The notes below the pieces were generated by a model, which was not told the DNA's origin, made no database searches, and worked only from the letters and a program-made list of their open reading frames with translations. Shown here piece after piece: positions 1 through 6,954 of a stretch of 16,105 nt of DNA (within the stretch, counting starts at the first letter, position 1; each line of letters starts with the position of its first letter). The DNA is from an uncultured Propionibacteriaceae bacterium (GTDB lineage: Bacteria > Actinomycetota > Actinomycetes > Propionibacteriales > Propionibacteriaceae), in NCBI GenBank assembly GCA_937988865.1, contig CALKHV010000043.1, positions 1 through 16,105 on the forward strand, given 5' to 3'. Position numbers and translations under genes: made by a program.

Positions 1-16
1 GACCCCCCGCCCTCGG

Positions 17-95
17 CGGTTTCCTTGCGCGGGCACGGAAATCCCCCTCCAGAGGCGCGAAATCGGGCGCTACGGCTGCTCGCGCAAGGAAACCG
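17..95. repeat. Perfect 15-bp inverted repeat with 49-nt loop
   Basis: The arm CGGTTTCCTTGCGCG at 17-31 is matched exactly by its reverse complement at 81-95. The 49 bases between them are G/C-rich and form no clear second hairpin. The repeat lies in the non-coding 137 bases at the window start, downstream of the minus-strand lipoprotein gene. It could be the end of an upstream transcript unit outside the window, a stem of a small RNA, or a remnant of a mobile element. No T-tract follows either arm, so a standard intrinsic terminator is not supported. Nothing else in 1-137 looks coding. Confidence 0.6.
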
Positions 96-116
96 GCTCT
101 TGGGGTGGCGGTGGCT

Positions 117-146
117 TGGGGATCAGAAGCATGGGGATCAGAAGAA
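117..146. repeat. 15-bp tandem direct repeat at a stop codon
   Basis: The block TGGGGATCAGAAG occurs at 117-129 and again at 132-144, a period of 15 bases. On the minus strand the second block contains the TGA stop of the lipoprotein gene (138-140). The first block therefore supplies a second in-frame TGA 15 bases further on. It looks like a small slippage duplication of the gene end. Confidence 0.7.
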
Positions 147-815
147 CGTCACGCCTGCCTGCGCGATCCGGAACCCGTGCCCGGTCGCCCGGTTGGCACA
201 CGTGACGCCCGTGACCGCACTGGCGCAGATGTAGTGACCGTTCCGAATCGCCTTGCCATAGGGCAGCACCGCCAGCGTGTACCCGTCATAGCTGACGAAC
301 GGGTACCCCGTGCCCACGTGCCAGGCCACCTGCTCGCGTCCCTTCACCGGGAAGGCCGACGGGTCGCCGCTGCAGAAGTACCGGGGCTCAGCGTCTGTGA
401 CCACGATGCCTGTGACGTCCAGCCCCTCGTCGGGGCAGATCTCCTCACCGGACGGGATGACGCCCCGGAATCCTCGCGGGAAGTGGCACAGCGCGCGATC
501 GGACGTCAGCCCGCACCAGATGCGTCCCGACTGCGAGGCGAAGTCCGAGACGTCCCAGGCGGCGACGTCCAGGGCGGGCAACGACGGCACGGACGCACCG
601 CCCGAGGGTGTGGGGGCAGCAGGTGTCGAAGCGCTGGGAGCCACCGACGGTGTGGCTGACGTGGGCGTCGTCGTCGAGGGGATGGCCGAGGCACTGGCGG
701 TGACAGCGGGCGCGGTGAGGGTGGGCGTCGTGGGGTCTGTCGGACCTCCGGGTGAGCACGCCCCCACCGCGAGCAGCAGGGCGACGGTGACGATGGGGAC
801 GCGTCCGCTGGGCAT
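138..815 (-). CDS. Secreted lipoprotein with Cys-rich C-terminal domain
   Basis: The gene encodes a 225-aa exported lipoprotein. The ATG at 815 was chosen because GGAGG lies six bases upstream (822-826 on the plus strand) and the protein then opens with a short signal peptide and a lipobox ending VGAC, with the lipidated Cys at residue 20. Longer upstream in-frame starts would bury this signal. Residues 21-80 are a Pro/Thr/Ser/Ala-rich linker, probably spanning the cell wall. Residues 85-225 hold six cysteines (101, 110, 127, 148, 197, 206), enough for three disulfides. The domain ends with an LPYG...C...GVTC...TGHGF pattern that I recognise from small secreted actinobacterial proteins of unknown function, possibly DUF6636. 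That family name is from memory. The function is unknown. It is a single gene, divergent from the GH13 pseudogene. Confidence 0.8.
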   Translation of the reverse strand: MPSGRVPIVTVALLLAVGACSPGGPTDPTTPTLTAPAVTASASAIPSTTTPTSATPSVAPSASTPAAPTPSGGASVPSLPALDVAAWDVSDFASQSGRIWCGLTSDRALCHFPRGFRGVIPSGEEICPDEGLDVTGIVVTDAEPRYFCSGDPSAFPVKGREQVAWHVGTGYPFVSYDGYTLAVLPYGKAIRNGHYICASAVTGVTCANRATGHGFRIAQAGVTFF

Positions 816-909
816 GGCGAACCTCCGTGGTCTGTTGCCTCCAATTCTCCCACCGACCAGGGCGGACGGAGTAGCTTCGCGGGCAGGATCACGCCTGCGA
901 GGAGCCCCC

Positions 910-1166
910 ATGACCGCCGCCCCCACGCGCCGCAACGACTTCCCGACCTGGTGGCGCAACGCGGTGGTCTACCAGATCTACCCGCAGCTTCGCGGACGCC
1001 AGCGGTGACGGCGTCGGCGACATCGCCGGCATCCGCGCCCACCTGCCCTGCGGCGCCGTGGCTTCCCCAACCCGCGGACGCGACAGTGCTCGTCGCGAGC
1101 GGGCCGCTGGCGTCCGACGGTTCACTGCCCACCGACACGTCCGTCTGGCTGGATGTCACGTCCTGA
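910..1166 (+). pseudogene. GH13 alpha-glucosidase remnant, frameshifted and deleted
   Basis: Three pieces of an alpha-amylase-family (GH13) glucosidase are left. From the ATG at 910 (GGAG at 901-904) the product reads through FPTWWRNAVVYQIYP, the typical N-terminus of oligo-alpha-glucosidases. A two-base loss near 984 then shifts the frame, and 986-1045 encodes SFADASGDGVGDIAGIRAHL, the next conserved segment. In a third frame 1056-1079 gives PWLPQPAD, found near the end of such enzymes. This is joined directly to the C-terminal stretch VLVASGPLASDGSLPTDTSV ending at the TGA at 1164-1166. An intact enzyme has over 500 residues; about 85 codons remain, so the catalytic barrel is gone. The identification is from family knowledge; the frames and junctions are visible in the sequence. 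No activity is expected. Confidence 0.8.
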
Positions 1167-1188
1167 CCTCCGGCTGAGGCGAAAGACT

Positions 1189-1213
1189 GGGTGGCCCACA
1201 GTGTGGGCGACCC
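1189..1213. promoter_or_regulatory. 25-bp near-perfect palindrome upstream of glnP
   Basis: The core is GCCCACA (1194-1200), one central G (1201) and TGTGGGC (1202-1208). After one mismatch (1193/1209) the symmetry continues with GGGT on the left (1189-1192) and ACCC on the right (1210-1213). Eleven of twelve pairs match. It lies between the GH13 remnant and the importer gene, about 70 bases before the glnP start. A -10-like TACTTT sits at 1235-1240. With no T-tract following, an operator for the importer operon is more likely than a terminator. Confidence 0.5.
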
Positions 1214-1283
1214 CCCGGGACGACGAATAGTCCGTACTTTTGGTTCCCTCGGCTTCGCAAGACGCCCACAGGAAGGCACTCCC

Positions 1284-3470
1284 GTGACCCGACCCCCCGC
1301 TTTCCCCGCCCTGGCCCTCAAGATGTGCGCCGCCCTGGTCGCGCTGATGAGCGGCGTGATCGCCGCCCCCACGGCCCAGGCCGCGCCCGCCAGCCCCGAT
1401 CCCGCGCTGGTCGGCAAGACCTTCACCATCGCCACCGACACCACCTTCGCGCCGTTCGAGTTCCGCGACACCGGCGGTGAGCTGACCGGCATCGACATGG
1501 ACCTCATCCGCGAGGTGGCCAGGCGCGGCGGCTTCACCGTCGACATCACCTCGGTCGGCTTCGACGCCGCCCTGCAGGCGGTCCAGTCCGGGCAGGCCCA
1601 GGGCGTCATCGCCGGTATGTCGATCACTGACGCACGAAAGAAGGTCTTCGACTTCTCCGACCCCTACTTCGAGTCGGGCATCCAGATGGCCGTCGCCATG
1701 GACTCGTCGATCGCTTCCTACGCCGACCTCAAGGGCGCCACGGTCGTCGCCAAGACGGGCTCCGAGGGCCTGGCCTTCGCCCAGTCGATCGCCGGGACGT
1801 ACGGGTTCACCGTCAAGGCGCTCGCCCAGGCCGACACCATGTACTCCGAGGTCAAGGCCGGCAAGGCCGTCGCCGTGTTCGACGACTACCCGGTGCTTGC
1901 CTACGGCATCAAGCAGGGCAACGGCCTCAAGGCCGTCACGCCCAAGGAACCGGCGGGCAGCTACGGATTCGGGGTCAAGTTGGGCGAGAACGCAGCCCTG
2001 CTGGCCGCCTTCAACGCCCAGCTCGCGGCCATGAAGGCCGACGGTGCCTACCAGAAGATCCTCGACACCTATCTGGACGCCGGCAGCTCCCCGTCCAGCG
2101 CGCCGACCACGTCCGGGATCGATCCGAAGGTGCAGGGCAAGACCTTCGCGATCGCGACCGACACCACCTTCGCCCCCTTCGAGTTCCGCAACACCGCAGG
2201 TGAGCTGACCGGAATCGACATGGACCTGCTCCGCGCGATCGCCAAGCGCAAGGGCTTCTCGGTCGACATCAAGTCGGTGGGCTTCGACGCGGCCCTGCAG
2301 TCGCTGCAGGCCGACCAGGTGCAGGGCGTGATCGCCGGCATGACGATCACCGACAAGCGCAAACTGATCTTCGACTTCTCGGAGCCCTACTTCGACTCCG
2401 GCATCCAGATGGCCGTCGAAGAGAACAGCAGCATCACCAGCTACGCCGACCTCAAGGGCAAGACCGTCGTGGCCAAGACCGGCGCGGAAGGCCTGGCGTT
2501 CGCCGAGTCGATCGCTGACCAGTACGGCTTCACCGTGAAAGCGCTGGCCCAGGCCGACACGATGTACTCCGAGGTCAAGGCCGGCAATGCGGTCGCGGTG
2601 TTCGACGACTATCCGGTGCTGGCCTACGGCATCAAGCAGGGCAACGGCCTCAAGGCCGTCACCCCCAAGGAGGCGGGTGGCCAGTACGGGTTCGCCGTCA
2701 ACAAGGGCAAGAACGCCGACCTGCTCGCGGCCTTCAACGCCGGTCTCGCCGAGATGAAGGCCGACGGTTCGTACCAGACACTGATCGACGGTTACCTCAA
2801 GGCGCCCCAGGTCACCGAGGACCAGAACTTCTGGGGCCTGTTGACCTCCAGCCTTCCCGCGCTGCTCAAGGGCCTGGGCATGACGCTCCTCGCCACCGCC
2901 CTCTCGCTGGTCTTCGCCGCCATCCTCGGCCTGCTCTTCGGCTTCTTCAAGGTCAGCCCGGTGCGCGTCCTTCGCCTGTTGGCGACGGTCTACGTCGACA
3001 TCTTCCGGGGGACGCCGTTGCTCGTCCAGGCGTTCTTCTTCTACTTCGGGTTGCCCTCGCTGGGCATCAAGCTGGACGTCCTCCCGGCCGGCATCCTGAC
3101 CCTGTCGCTCAACGCCGGCGCCTACATGACCGAGATCGTCCGAGGGGGTATCCAGTCGATCGATCCCGGGCAGATGGAGGCGTCCCGATCCCTCGGCCTG
3201 AACTGGCTCACGTCGATGAGGCGTGTCGTCGTGCCCCAGGCCGTCAAGGTCATGACGCCGTCGTTCATCAACCAGTTCGTCATCACGCTGAAGGACACGT
3301 CGCTCCTGGCCGTCCTCGGCCTGGCCGAGCTGACCTACCAGGGCCAGCAGATCATCGCCCGCAACTTCCGTAGTGCCGAGATGTGGTTGATCGTCGGCGC
3401 CCTCTACCTCATCGTCATCACCGCCCTGACCAGACTCTCCAACGTCGTCGACAAGAAGGTGAACAAGTGA
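1284..3470 (+). CDS. glnP: GlnP-like fusion: two substrate-binding domains plus ABC permease
   Basis: This 728-aa protein is the receptor and channel of a polar amino acid ABC importer, probably for glutamine or glutamate. The GTG at 1284 has AGGAAGG at 1270-1276 with a seven-base gap and is followed by a signal-type helix (about residues 8-34). Two family-3 binding domains follow: residues 43-266 and 282-507. Each has the ITD.R....FDFS.PYF segment (Arg118, Arg359 for the ligand carboxylate) and the VFDDYP segment (Asp201, Asp442 for the ligand amine). Residues about 520-728 are a HisM/GlnP-type permease with several membrane helices and the coupling loop EIVRGGIQSIDPGQMEASRS at 617-636. The order SBD-SBD-TMD matches lactococcal GlnP. 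The ATPase gene overlaps its 3' end. Substrate is inferred from the family; the two domains share their ligand residues, so they should bind the same ligand. Confidence 0.9.
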   Translation: MTRPPAFPALALKMCAALVALMSGVIAAPTAQAAPASPDPALVGKTFTIATDTTFAPFEFRDTGGELTGIDMDLIREVARRGGFTVDITSVGFDAALQAVQSGQAQGVIAGMSITDARKKVFDFSDPYFESGIQMAVAMDSSIASYADLKGATVVAKTGSEGLAFAQSIAGTYGFTVKALAQADTMYSEVKAGKAVAVFDDYPVLAYGIKQGNGLKAVTPKEPAGSYGFGVKLGENAALLAAFNAQLAAMKADGAYQKILDTYLDAGSSPSSAPTTSGIDPKVQGKTFAIATDTTFAPFEFRNTAGELTGIDMDLLRAIAKRKGFSVDIKSVGFDAALQSLQADQVQGVIAGMTITDKRKLIFDFSEPYFDSGIQMAVEENSSITSYADLKGKTVVAKTGAEGLAFAESIADQYGFTVKALAQADTMYSEVKAGNAVAVFDDYPVLAYGIKQGNGLKAVTPKEAGGQYGFAVNKGKNADLLAAFNAGLAEMKADGSYQTLIDGYLKAPQVTEDQNFWGLLTSSLPALLKGLGMTLLATALSLVFAAILGLLFGFFKVSPVRVLRLLATVYVDIFRGTPLLVQAFFFYFGLPSLGIKLDVLPAGILTLSLNAGAYMTEIVRGGIQSIDPGQMEASRSLGLNWLTSMRRVVVPQAVKVMTPSFINQFVITLKDTSLLAVLGLAELTYQGQQIIARNFRSAEMWLIVGALYLIVITALTRLSNVVDKKVNK
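1410..2804 (+). repeat. Tandem duplication of the substrate-binding domain
   Basis: Codons 43-266 (1410-2081) and 282-507 (2127-2804) of the importer gene encode two copies of one domain, joined by a Ser/Pro linker. By eye the copies share well over two thirds of their residues. One stretch of 48 residues (FTVKALAQAD through AVTPKE) differs at a single position, Lys194 versus Asn434. The DNA is also similar there, with mostly silent changes, which suggests gene conversion between copies or a fairly recent duplication. Confidence 0.85.
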
Positions 3471-4216
3471 CTGCCGCCACCAGCCGCAAGCCGCTGATCG
3501 AGGTCAAGGACCTCCACAAGTCCTTCGGGTCGCTCGAGGTGCTCAAGGGCATCAACGTCACCGTGGGCGAGGGGGAGGTCGTCACGGTCATCGGGCCGTC
3601 CGGGTCGGGCAAGTCGACCTTCCTGCGCTGCCTCAACAAGCTGGAGGAACCGACCAGCGGGACGATCATCTTCGAGGGTGTCGACCTCACCGCGCCCAGC
3701 ACGAAGATCGACGAGGTGCGCCAGCGCATCGGCATGGTCTTCCAGCACTTCAACCTGTTCCCGCACATGACCGCCGCCGAGAACATCCGGCTCGCGCCGG
3801 TCGAGTTGAAGCGCGCGTCCAAGGCTGAGGCGCAGGCCCAGGCGGTCGCCCTGCTGGAGCGGGTGCAACTCGCCGACAAGGTCGACACCCGGCCCGCCAA
3901 GCTGTCGGGCGGGCAGAAGCAGCGTGTCGCCATCGCCCGCGCGTTGGCCATGAAGCCCGACGTCATGCTGTTCGACGAGGCGACGAGCGCGCTCGATCCC
4001 GAGATGGTCGGCGAGGTGCTGGCCGTGATCCGGCAGTTGGCCACCGAGGGCATGACCATGGTCATCGTCACCCACGAGATGGGCTTCGCCCGCGAGGTGA
4101 GCGACCGCGTCCTCTTCATGGCCGAGGGCGTGATCGTCGAGCAGGGGACGCCGTCCGAGATCTTCGGCTCGCCCAAGGAGGCGCGCACGAAGGACTTCCT
4201 CGCGAAGGTCCTCTGA
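3467..4216 (+). CDS. glnQ: Polar amino acid ABC transporter ATP-binding protein
   Basis: The 249-aa cytoplasmic ATPase powers the importer encoded just upstream. It has all the marks of the GlnQ/HisP family: Walker A GPSGSGKST (43-51), Q-loop VFQHFNLFPH (91-100), signature LSGGQ (146-150), Walker B VMLFDE (166-171) and the switch histidine at 203. The length is typical. The GTG start overlaps the glnP stop in a GTGA four-base overlap, and AAGAAGG at 3453-3459 lies seven bases before it, so translation of the two genes is probably coupled. Earlier in-frame starts inside glnP would add a non-homologous tail and were rejected. No separate binding-protein gene is nearby, as expected when the binding domains are fused to the permease. 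Confidence 0.93.
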   Translation: MTAATSRKPLIEVKDLHKSFGSLEVLKGINVTVGEGEVVTVIGPSGSGKSTFLRCLNKLEEPTSGTIIFEGVDLTAPSTKIDEVRQRIGMVFQHFNLFPHMTAAENIRLAPVELKRASKAEAQAQAVALLERVQLADKVDTRPAKLSGGQKQRVAIARALAMKPDVMLFDEATSALDPEMVGEVLAVIRQLATEGMTMVIVTHEMGFAREVSDRVLFMAEGVIVEQGTPSEIFGSPKEARTKDFLAKVL

Positions 4217-4230
4217 CGTCGCGTGCTCTG

Positions 4231-4246
4231 ACGCTCCGAGGGGCGT
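4231..4246 (+). terminator. Weak hairpin after glnQ
   Basis: ACGCTC (4231-4236), tetraloop CGAG and GGGCGT (4241-4246) form a six-pair stem with one U-G pair, 15 bases after the glnQ stop. It is followed only by TTCCTGT, so it is a poor intrinsic terminator at best. It would separate the importer transcript from cls. Confidence 0.3.
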
Positions 4247-4260
4247 TCCTGTGGACGGTC

Positions 4261-4306
4261 TCACCCTGACGGGGGGATGCCGCTAGCGTCAGGGCTCCGG
4301 AACAAT
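4261..4306 (+). promoter_or_regulatory. Conserved palindrome and -10 upstream of cls
   Basis: TCACCC (4261-4266), five bases, GGGGGATGC (4272-4280): this matches the motif found upstream of three genes in the minus-strand cluster except for one base (GGGGGA instead of GGGTGA). A -10-like AACAAT lies at 4301-4306, 34.5 bases from the palindrome centre, the same geometry as the other copies. Transcription would start near 4313, before the chosen cls start. See the findings for the joint argument. Confidence 0.5.
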
Positions 4307-4367
4307 GGTCCGGAACCGCGACGAGTCAACCGAGCCGCGGCCATCAACTCTGACAGTGGAGGCCCGC

Positions 4368-5819
4368 GTGCCCGTGACTCTGGGATCCAGCGGCTGGCTC
4401 GTGTTCGACCTCGTCATCCTGCTCTACTGGGCCTTCGTCATCATCCTCATCGTGGCCGAGGACCGCGACCCCACCGCCGCCCTCGGCTGGCTGCTCGTCC
4501 TCGTCTCACTGCCCTTCGTCGGGCTGGTCATCTACTTCTTCTTCGGACGCAACTGGCCCGTGATCAGCCAACGTTCCGCGAAGGTGAAGCACGTCAAGGC
4601 GACGACTGCGTCCTTCATGAAGGGGGTGCACGGACGCCACCGCGAGCGCGCGCTCGCCTTCACCGGGGCCCTCGCGAGGCCGTGGGTCCAGCGCAACGTC
4701 AACCTGATCGAGAAGACCGTCGCCACGCCGCCCATGCCCGTGCGCACGTGTGAGGTCTATGGCGACGGCGCCGAGTACTTCGACGTGTTGCTCGCCGACC
4801 TCGCCGGGGCGAAGCGGTTCGTGCACATGAGCTACTTCATCTGGGGACGCGACGAGCTCACCGCCCGCATCACCGCCACCCTCCTCGACCGCCTCGCGGC
4901 CGGCGTCGAGGTGCGCATCCTGAACGACTTCGTCGGATGCCTCACCTACAAGAAGGACGAACTGAAGCGCCTCGAGGCGGCCGGCGCCATGATCGGCAGC
5001 GACCTCACCGGCATCGCCCGCCTCAACTACAGCAATCACCGCAAGATCACCGTCGTGGACGCCGAGATCGGCCACAGCGGCGGCTTCAACGTCGGTCAGG
5101 AGTACATCGACGGCGGGAAGCGGTTCCCGGCCTGGCGCGACACCGGCATCAGGATGACCGGCCCCGGGGTGGCCGACCTGGAGAAGCTGTTCGACATGCG
5201 ATGGCTCGAGGCGCAGCAGGAGAACCTCTTCGACGCCAGGTACTTCCCCGACCCGGCCCTGCCGTCGGGCGAGATCATGGTGCAGACCGTCCACCACGGG
5301 CACGACGACCCGTGGCACTCGGTGACGCGCTCCTACCAGGTCGCCATCAGCGGGGCCCGCGACCGGATCCAGGTGCAGACCCCCTACTTCGTCCCTGATC
5401 CCACCACCATGGACGTCCTGCTGAACGCCGCCGCCAGCGGCGTCCAGGTCGACCTGATGACCACCTCGTGGCTCGACAAGAAGTTCCCCTGGTGGGCGGC
5501 GGAGTCGTTCTTCGAGGACTTCCTCGAGGCAGGCGGACGCATCTTCCAGTGGCAGAAGGGCTTCTTCCACGCCAAGTCGATCACCATCGACGGCGAGGCC
5601 TGCGCCATCGGCACCCTCAACCTCGACATCCGCAGCCTCAAGATCAACAAGGAACTGATGGTCTGGGTCTACGACCGCGACATCGCCGCCCTACACGAGC
5701 AGATCTTCCTGAACGATCTGCGTGACTGCCGCGAGTTGACGCTGGACGAGGTGCACTCGTGGGGCCGCGTCCGGCGGTTCCGCAATTCCTTCGCGAGACT
5801 CTTCTCGAACCTGCTCTGA
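4368..5819 (+). CDS. cls: Cardiolipin synthase, phospholipase D type
   Basis: This membrane enzyme joins two phosphatidylglycerol molecules into cardiolipin and glycerol. The 483-aa product has two N-terminal membrane helices (about 10-30 and 36-60) and two PLD catalytic motifs, each with H-x-K-x4-D: HRKITVVD at 224-231 and HAKSITID at 401-408. These are followed by GGFN (238-241) and GTLNLDIRS (415-423). Length and motif spacing fit bacterial Cls. The GTG at 4368 was chosen because GGAGG lies at 4358-4362; the upstream ATG at 4305 has no ribosome site and falls inside the proposed -10. Homologues in the same superfamily include other PLD enzymes, but the two helices and the motif context make Cls much more likely. 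The gene has its own candidate regulated promoter, and htrA follows after 42 bases. Confidence 0.9.
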   Translation: MPVTLGSSGWLVFDLVILLYWAFVIILIVAEDRDPTAALGWLLVLVSLPFVGLVIYFFFGRNWPVISQRSAKVKHVKATTASFMKGVHGRHRERALAFTGALARPWVQRNVNLIEKTVATPPMPVRTCEVYGDGAEYFDVLLADLAGAKRFVHMSYFIWGRDELTARITATLLDRLAAGVEVRILNDFVGCLTYKKDELKRLEAAGAMIGSDLTGIARLNYSNHRKITVVDAEIGHSGGFNVGQEYIDGGKRFPAWRDTGIRMTGPGVADLEKLFDMRWLEAQQENLFDARYFPDPALPSGEIMVQTVHHGHDDPWHSVTRSYQVAISGARDRIQVQTPYFVPDPTTMDVLLNAAASGVQVDLMTTSWLDKKFPWWAAESFFEDFLEAGGRIFQWQKGFFHAKSITIDGEACAIGTLNLDIRSLKINKELMVWVYDRDIAALHEQIFLNDLRDCRELTLDEVHSWGRVRRFRNSFARLFSNLL

Positions 5820-5861
5820 CCCCATTGACCATCGGCTGACCGCACGACCCAGGAGGACCCC

Positions 5862-6947
5862 GTGACCGCACCCGTAGCCCCTGACGCGCAGGATTCGCGG
5901 GCCGTGGCGTCCCCCGGACGTCGGGTCGGCGGACTGGTCGCCCTCGGTCTGGTCGCGAGCCTCGCCGCCGGCGCCCTGGGCGGTTACGTCGCGGGGCTCG
6001 GTGGCCGCGACAACACCTGTGACGTCGTCCGGTTGACCCGGGCCGCGCTCCCCGCCGTGGTGACGATCTTCGCCCAGGGGGCGACCGGGTCGGGCTCGGG
6101 CTCGGGCGCCATCCTCACGTCGGACGGTGCGATCGTCACCAACGACCACGTCATCGACACCGCCGGCACCAGCGGACGCATCAGCGTCCTCCTCAACAGT
6201 GGCGAGGTCAAGGACGCCACCATCGTGGGCACCGACCCGAAGACCGACCTCGCGGTGTTGAAGATCGACGCGTCGGGGTTGCCGACGCTCAGCCTCGGTG
6301 ACGACTCGGGCCTGCGGGTCGGCCAGCAGGTGGTCGCCATGGGCGCCCCGCTCGGCCTGTCGGGCACGGTCACGTCGGGCGTCGTCAGCGCCCTGAATCG
6401 CGACGTCCTCGCCCCGGTCGGGGCGGGCGGCACGACGGTTCTCGCCAGCAGCATCCAGACCGATGCGGCGATCAACCCCGGCAACTCCGGCGGCGCGCTG
6501 GTCGCCTGCTCCGGGCGCCTGGTCGGCATCAACACTGCGATCTCCACCGTCCCCGACTCGAGCGGCGTGGCGAGCGGTGGCAGCGTCGGTATCGGCTTCG
6601 CGGTGCCCGCGAGCATCGTTCGCCGGATCACCGACGAACTCATCGCCGACGGCCGCGCGACGCACCCCTCGTTCGGCCTCACCCTGTCAGAGGTGCCGGC
6701 CGGCACCACCGAGACCCTGGGTGGGCAGCCGGGCATGTTCGTCCAGGCCGTCCGGGCAGGAGGGCCCGCAGCGGACGCCGACATCCGCACCGGCGACGTC
6801 ATCATCACGATCAACGGTGAGCAGGCGAACTCGTTCACCGTCGGACGCTTCCTCGCCCGCGCGTCCGTGGGTGACACGGCCGAGGTCGGGGTCTTCCGGA
6901 CGGGCAAGGTGGCGACCCTGCCGGTCGTGCTCGGCGAGGCGCCGTAG
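5862..6947 (+). CDS. HtrA/DegP-like membrane-anchored serine protease with PDZ domain
   Basis: The 361-aa protein is an envelope quality-control protease of the S1C family. The GTG at 5862 has AGGAGG at 5851-5856. After a short cytoplasmic start, one membrane helix (about 22-47) anchors it, with the protease outside. The catalytic triad is His96 (VTNDHV), Asp129 (KTDLAVLK) and Ser209 (PGNSGGAL). Cys53 and Cys216 could form a disulfide. A single PDZ domain fills about residues 268-358, with the usual GxFV and RTGDVIITINGE segments. The length is typical of actinobacterial PepD/HtrA-type proteins with one PDZ. It follows cls closely and may be cotranscribed with it. Its 3' end faces the glutaminase gene with only seven bases between the stop codons and no room for a terminator. 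Confidence 0.9.
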   Translation: MTAPVAPDAQDSRAVASPGRRVGGLVALGLVASLAAGALGGYVAGLGGRDNTCDVVRLTRAALPAVVTIFAQGATGSGSGSGAILTSDGAIVTNDHVIDTAGTSGRISVLLNSGEVKDATIVGTDPKTDLAVLKIDASGLPTLSLGDDSGLRVGQQVVAMGAPLGLSGTVTSGVVSALNRDVLAPVGAGGTTVLASSIQTDAAINPGNSGGALVACSGRLVGINTAISTVPDSSGVASGGSVGIGFAVPASIVRRITDELIADGRATHPSFGLTLSEVPAGTTETLGGQPGMFVQAVRAGGPAADADIRTGDVIITINGEQANSFTVGRFLARASVGDTAEVGVFRTGKVATLPVVLGEAP

Positions 6948-6954
6948 TCGCGTC

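Noticed and set aside
1191..1283. Upstream in-frame ATG for the importer gene
   Set aside because: It falls inside the 25-bp palindrome, has no ribosome site and would put about 31 residues before the signal peptide.
4305..4367. ATG at 4305 as the cls start
   Set aside because: It has no ribosome site, adds a polar tail without homology, and lies in the proposed -10; the GTG at 4368 has GGAGG at a good distance.
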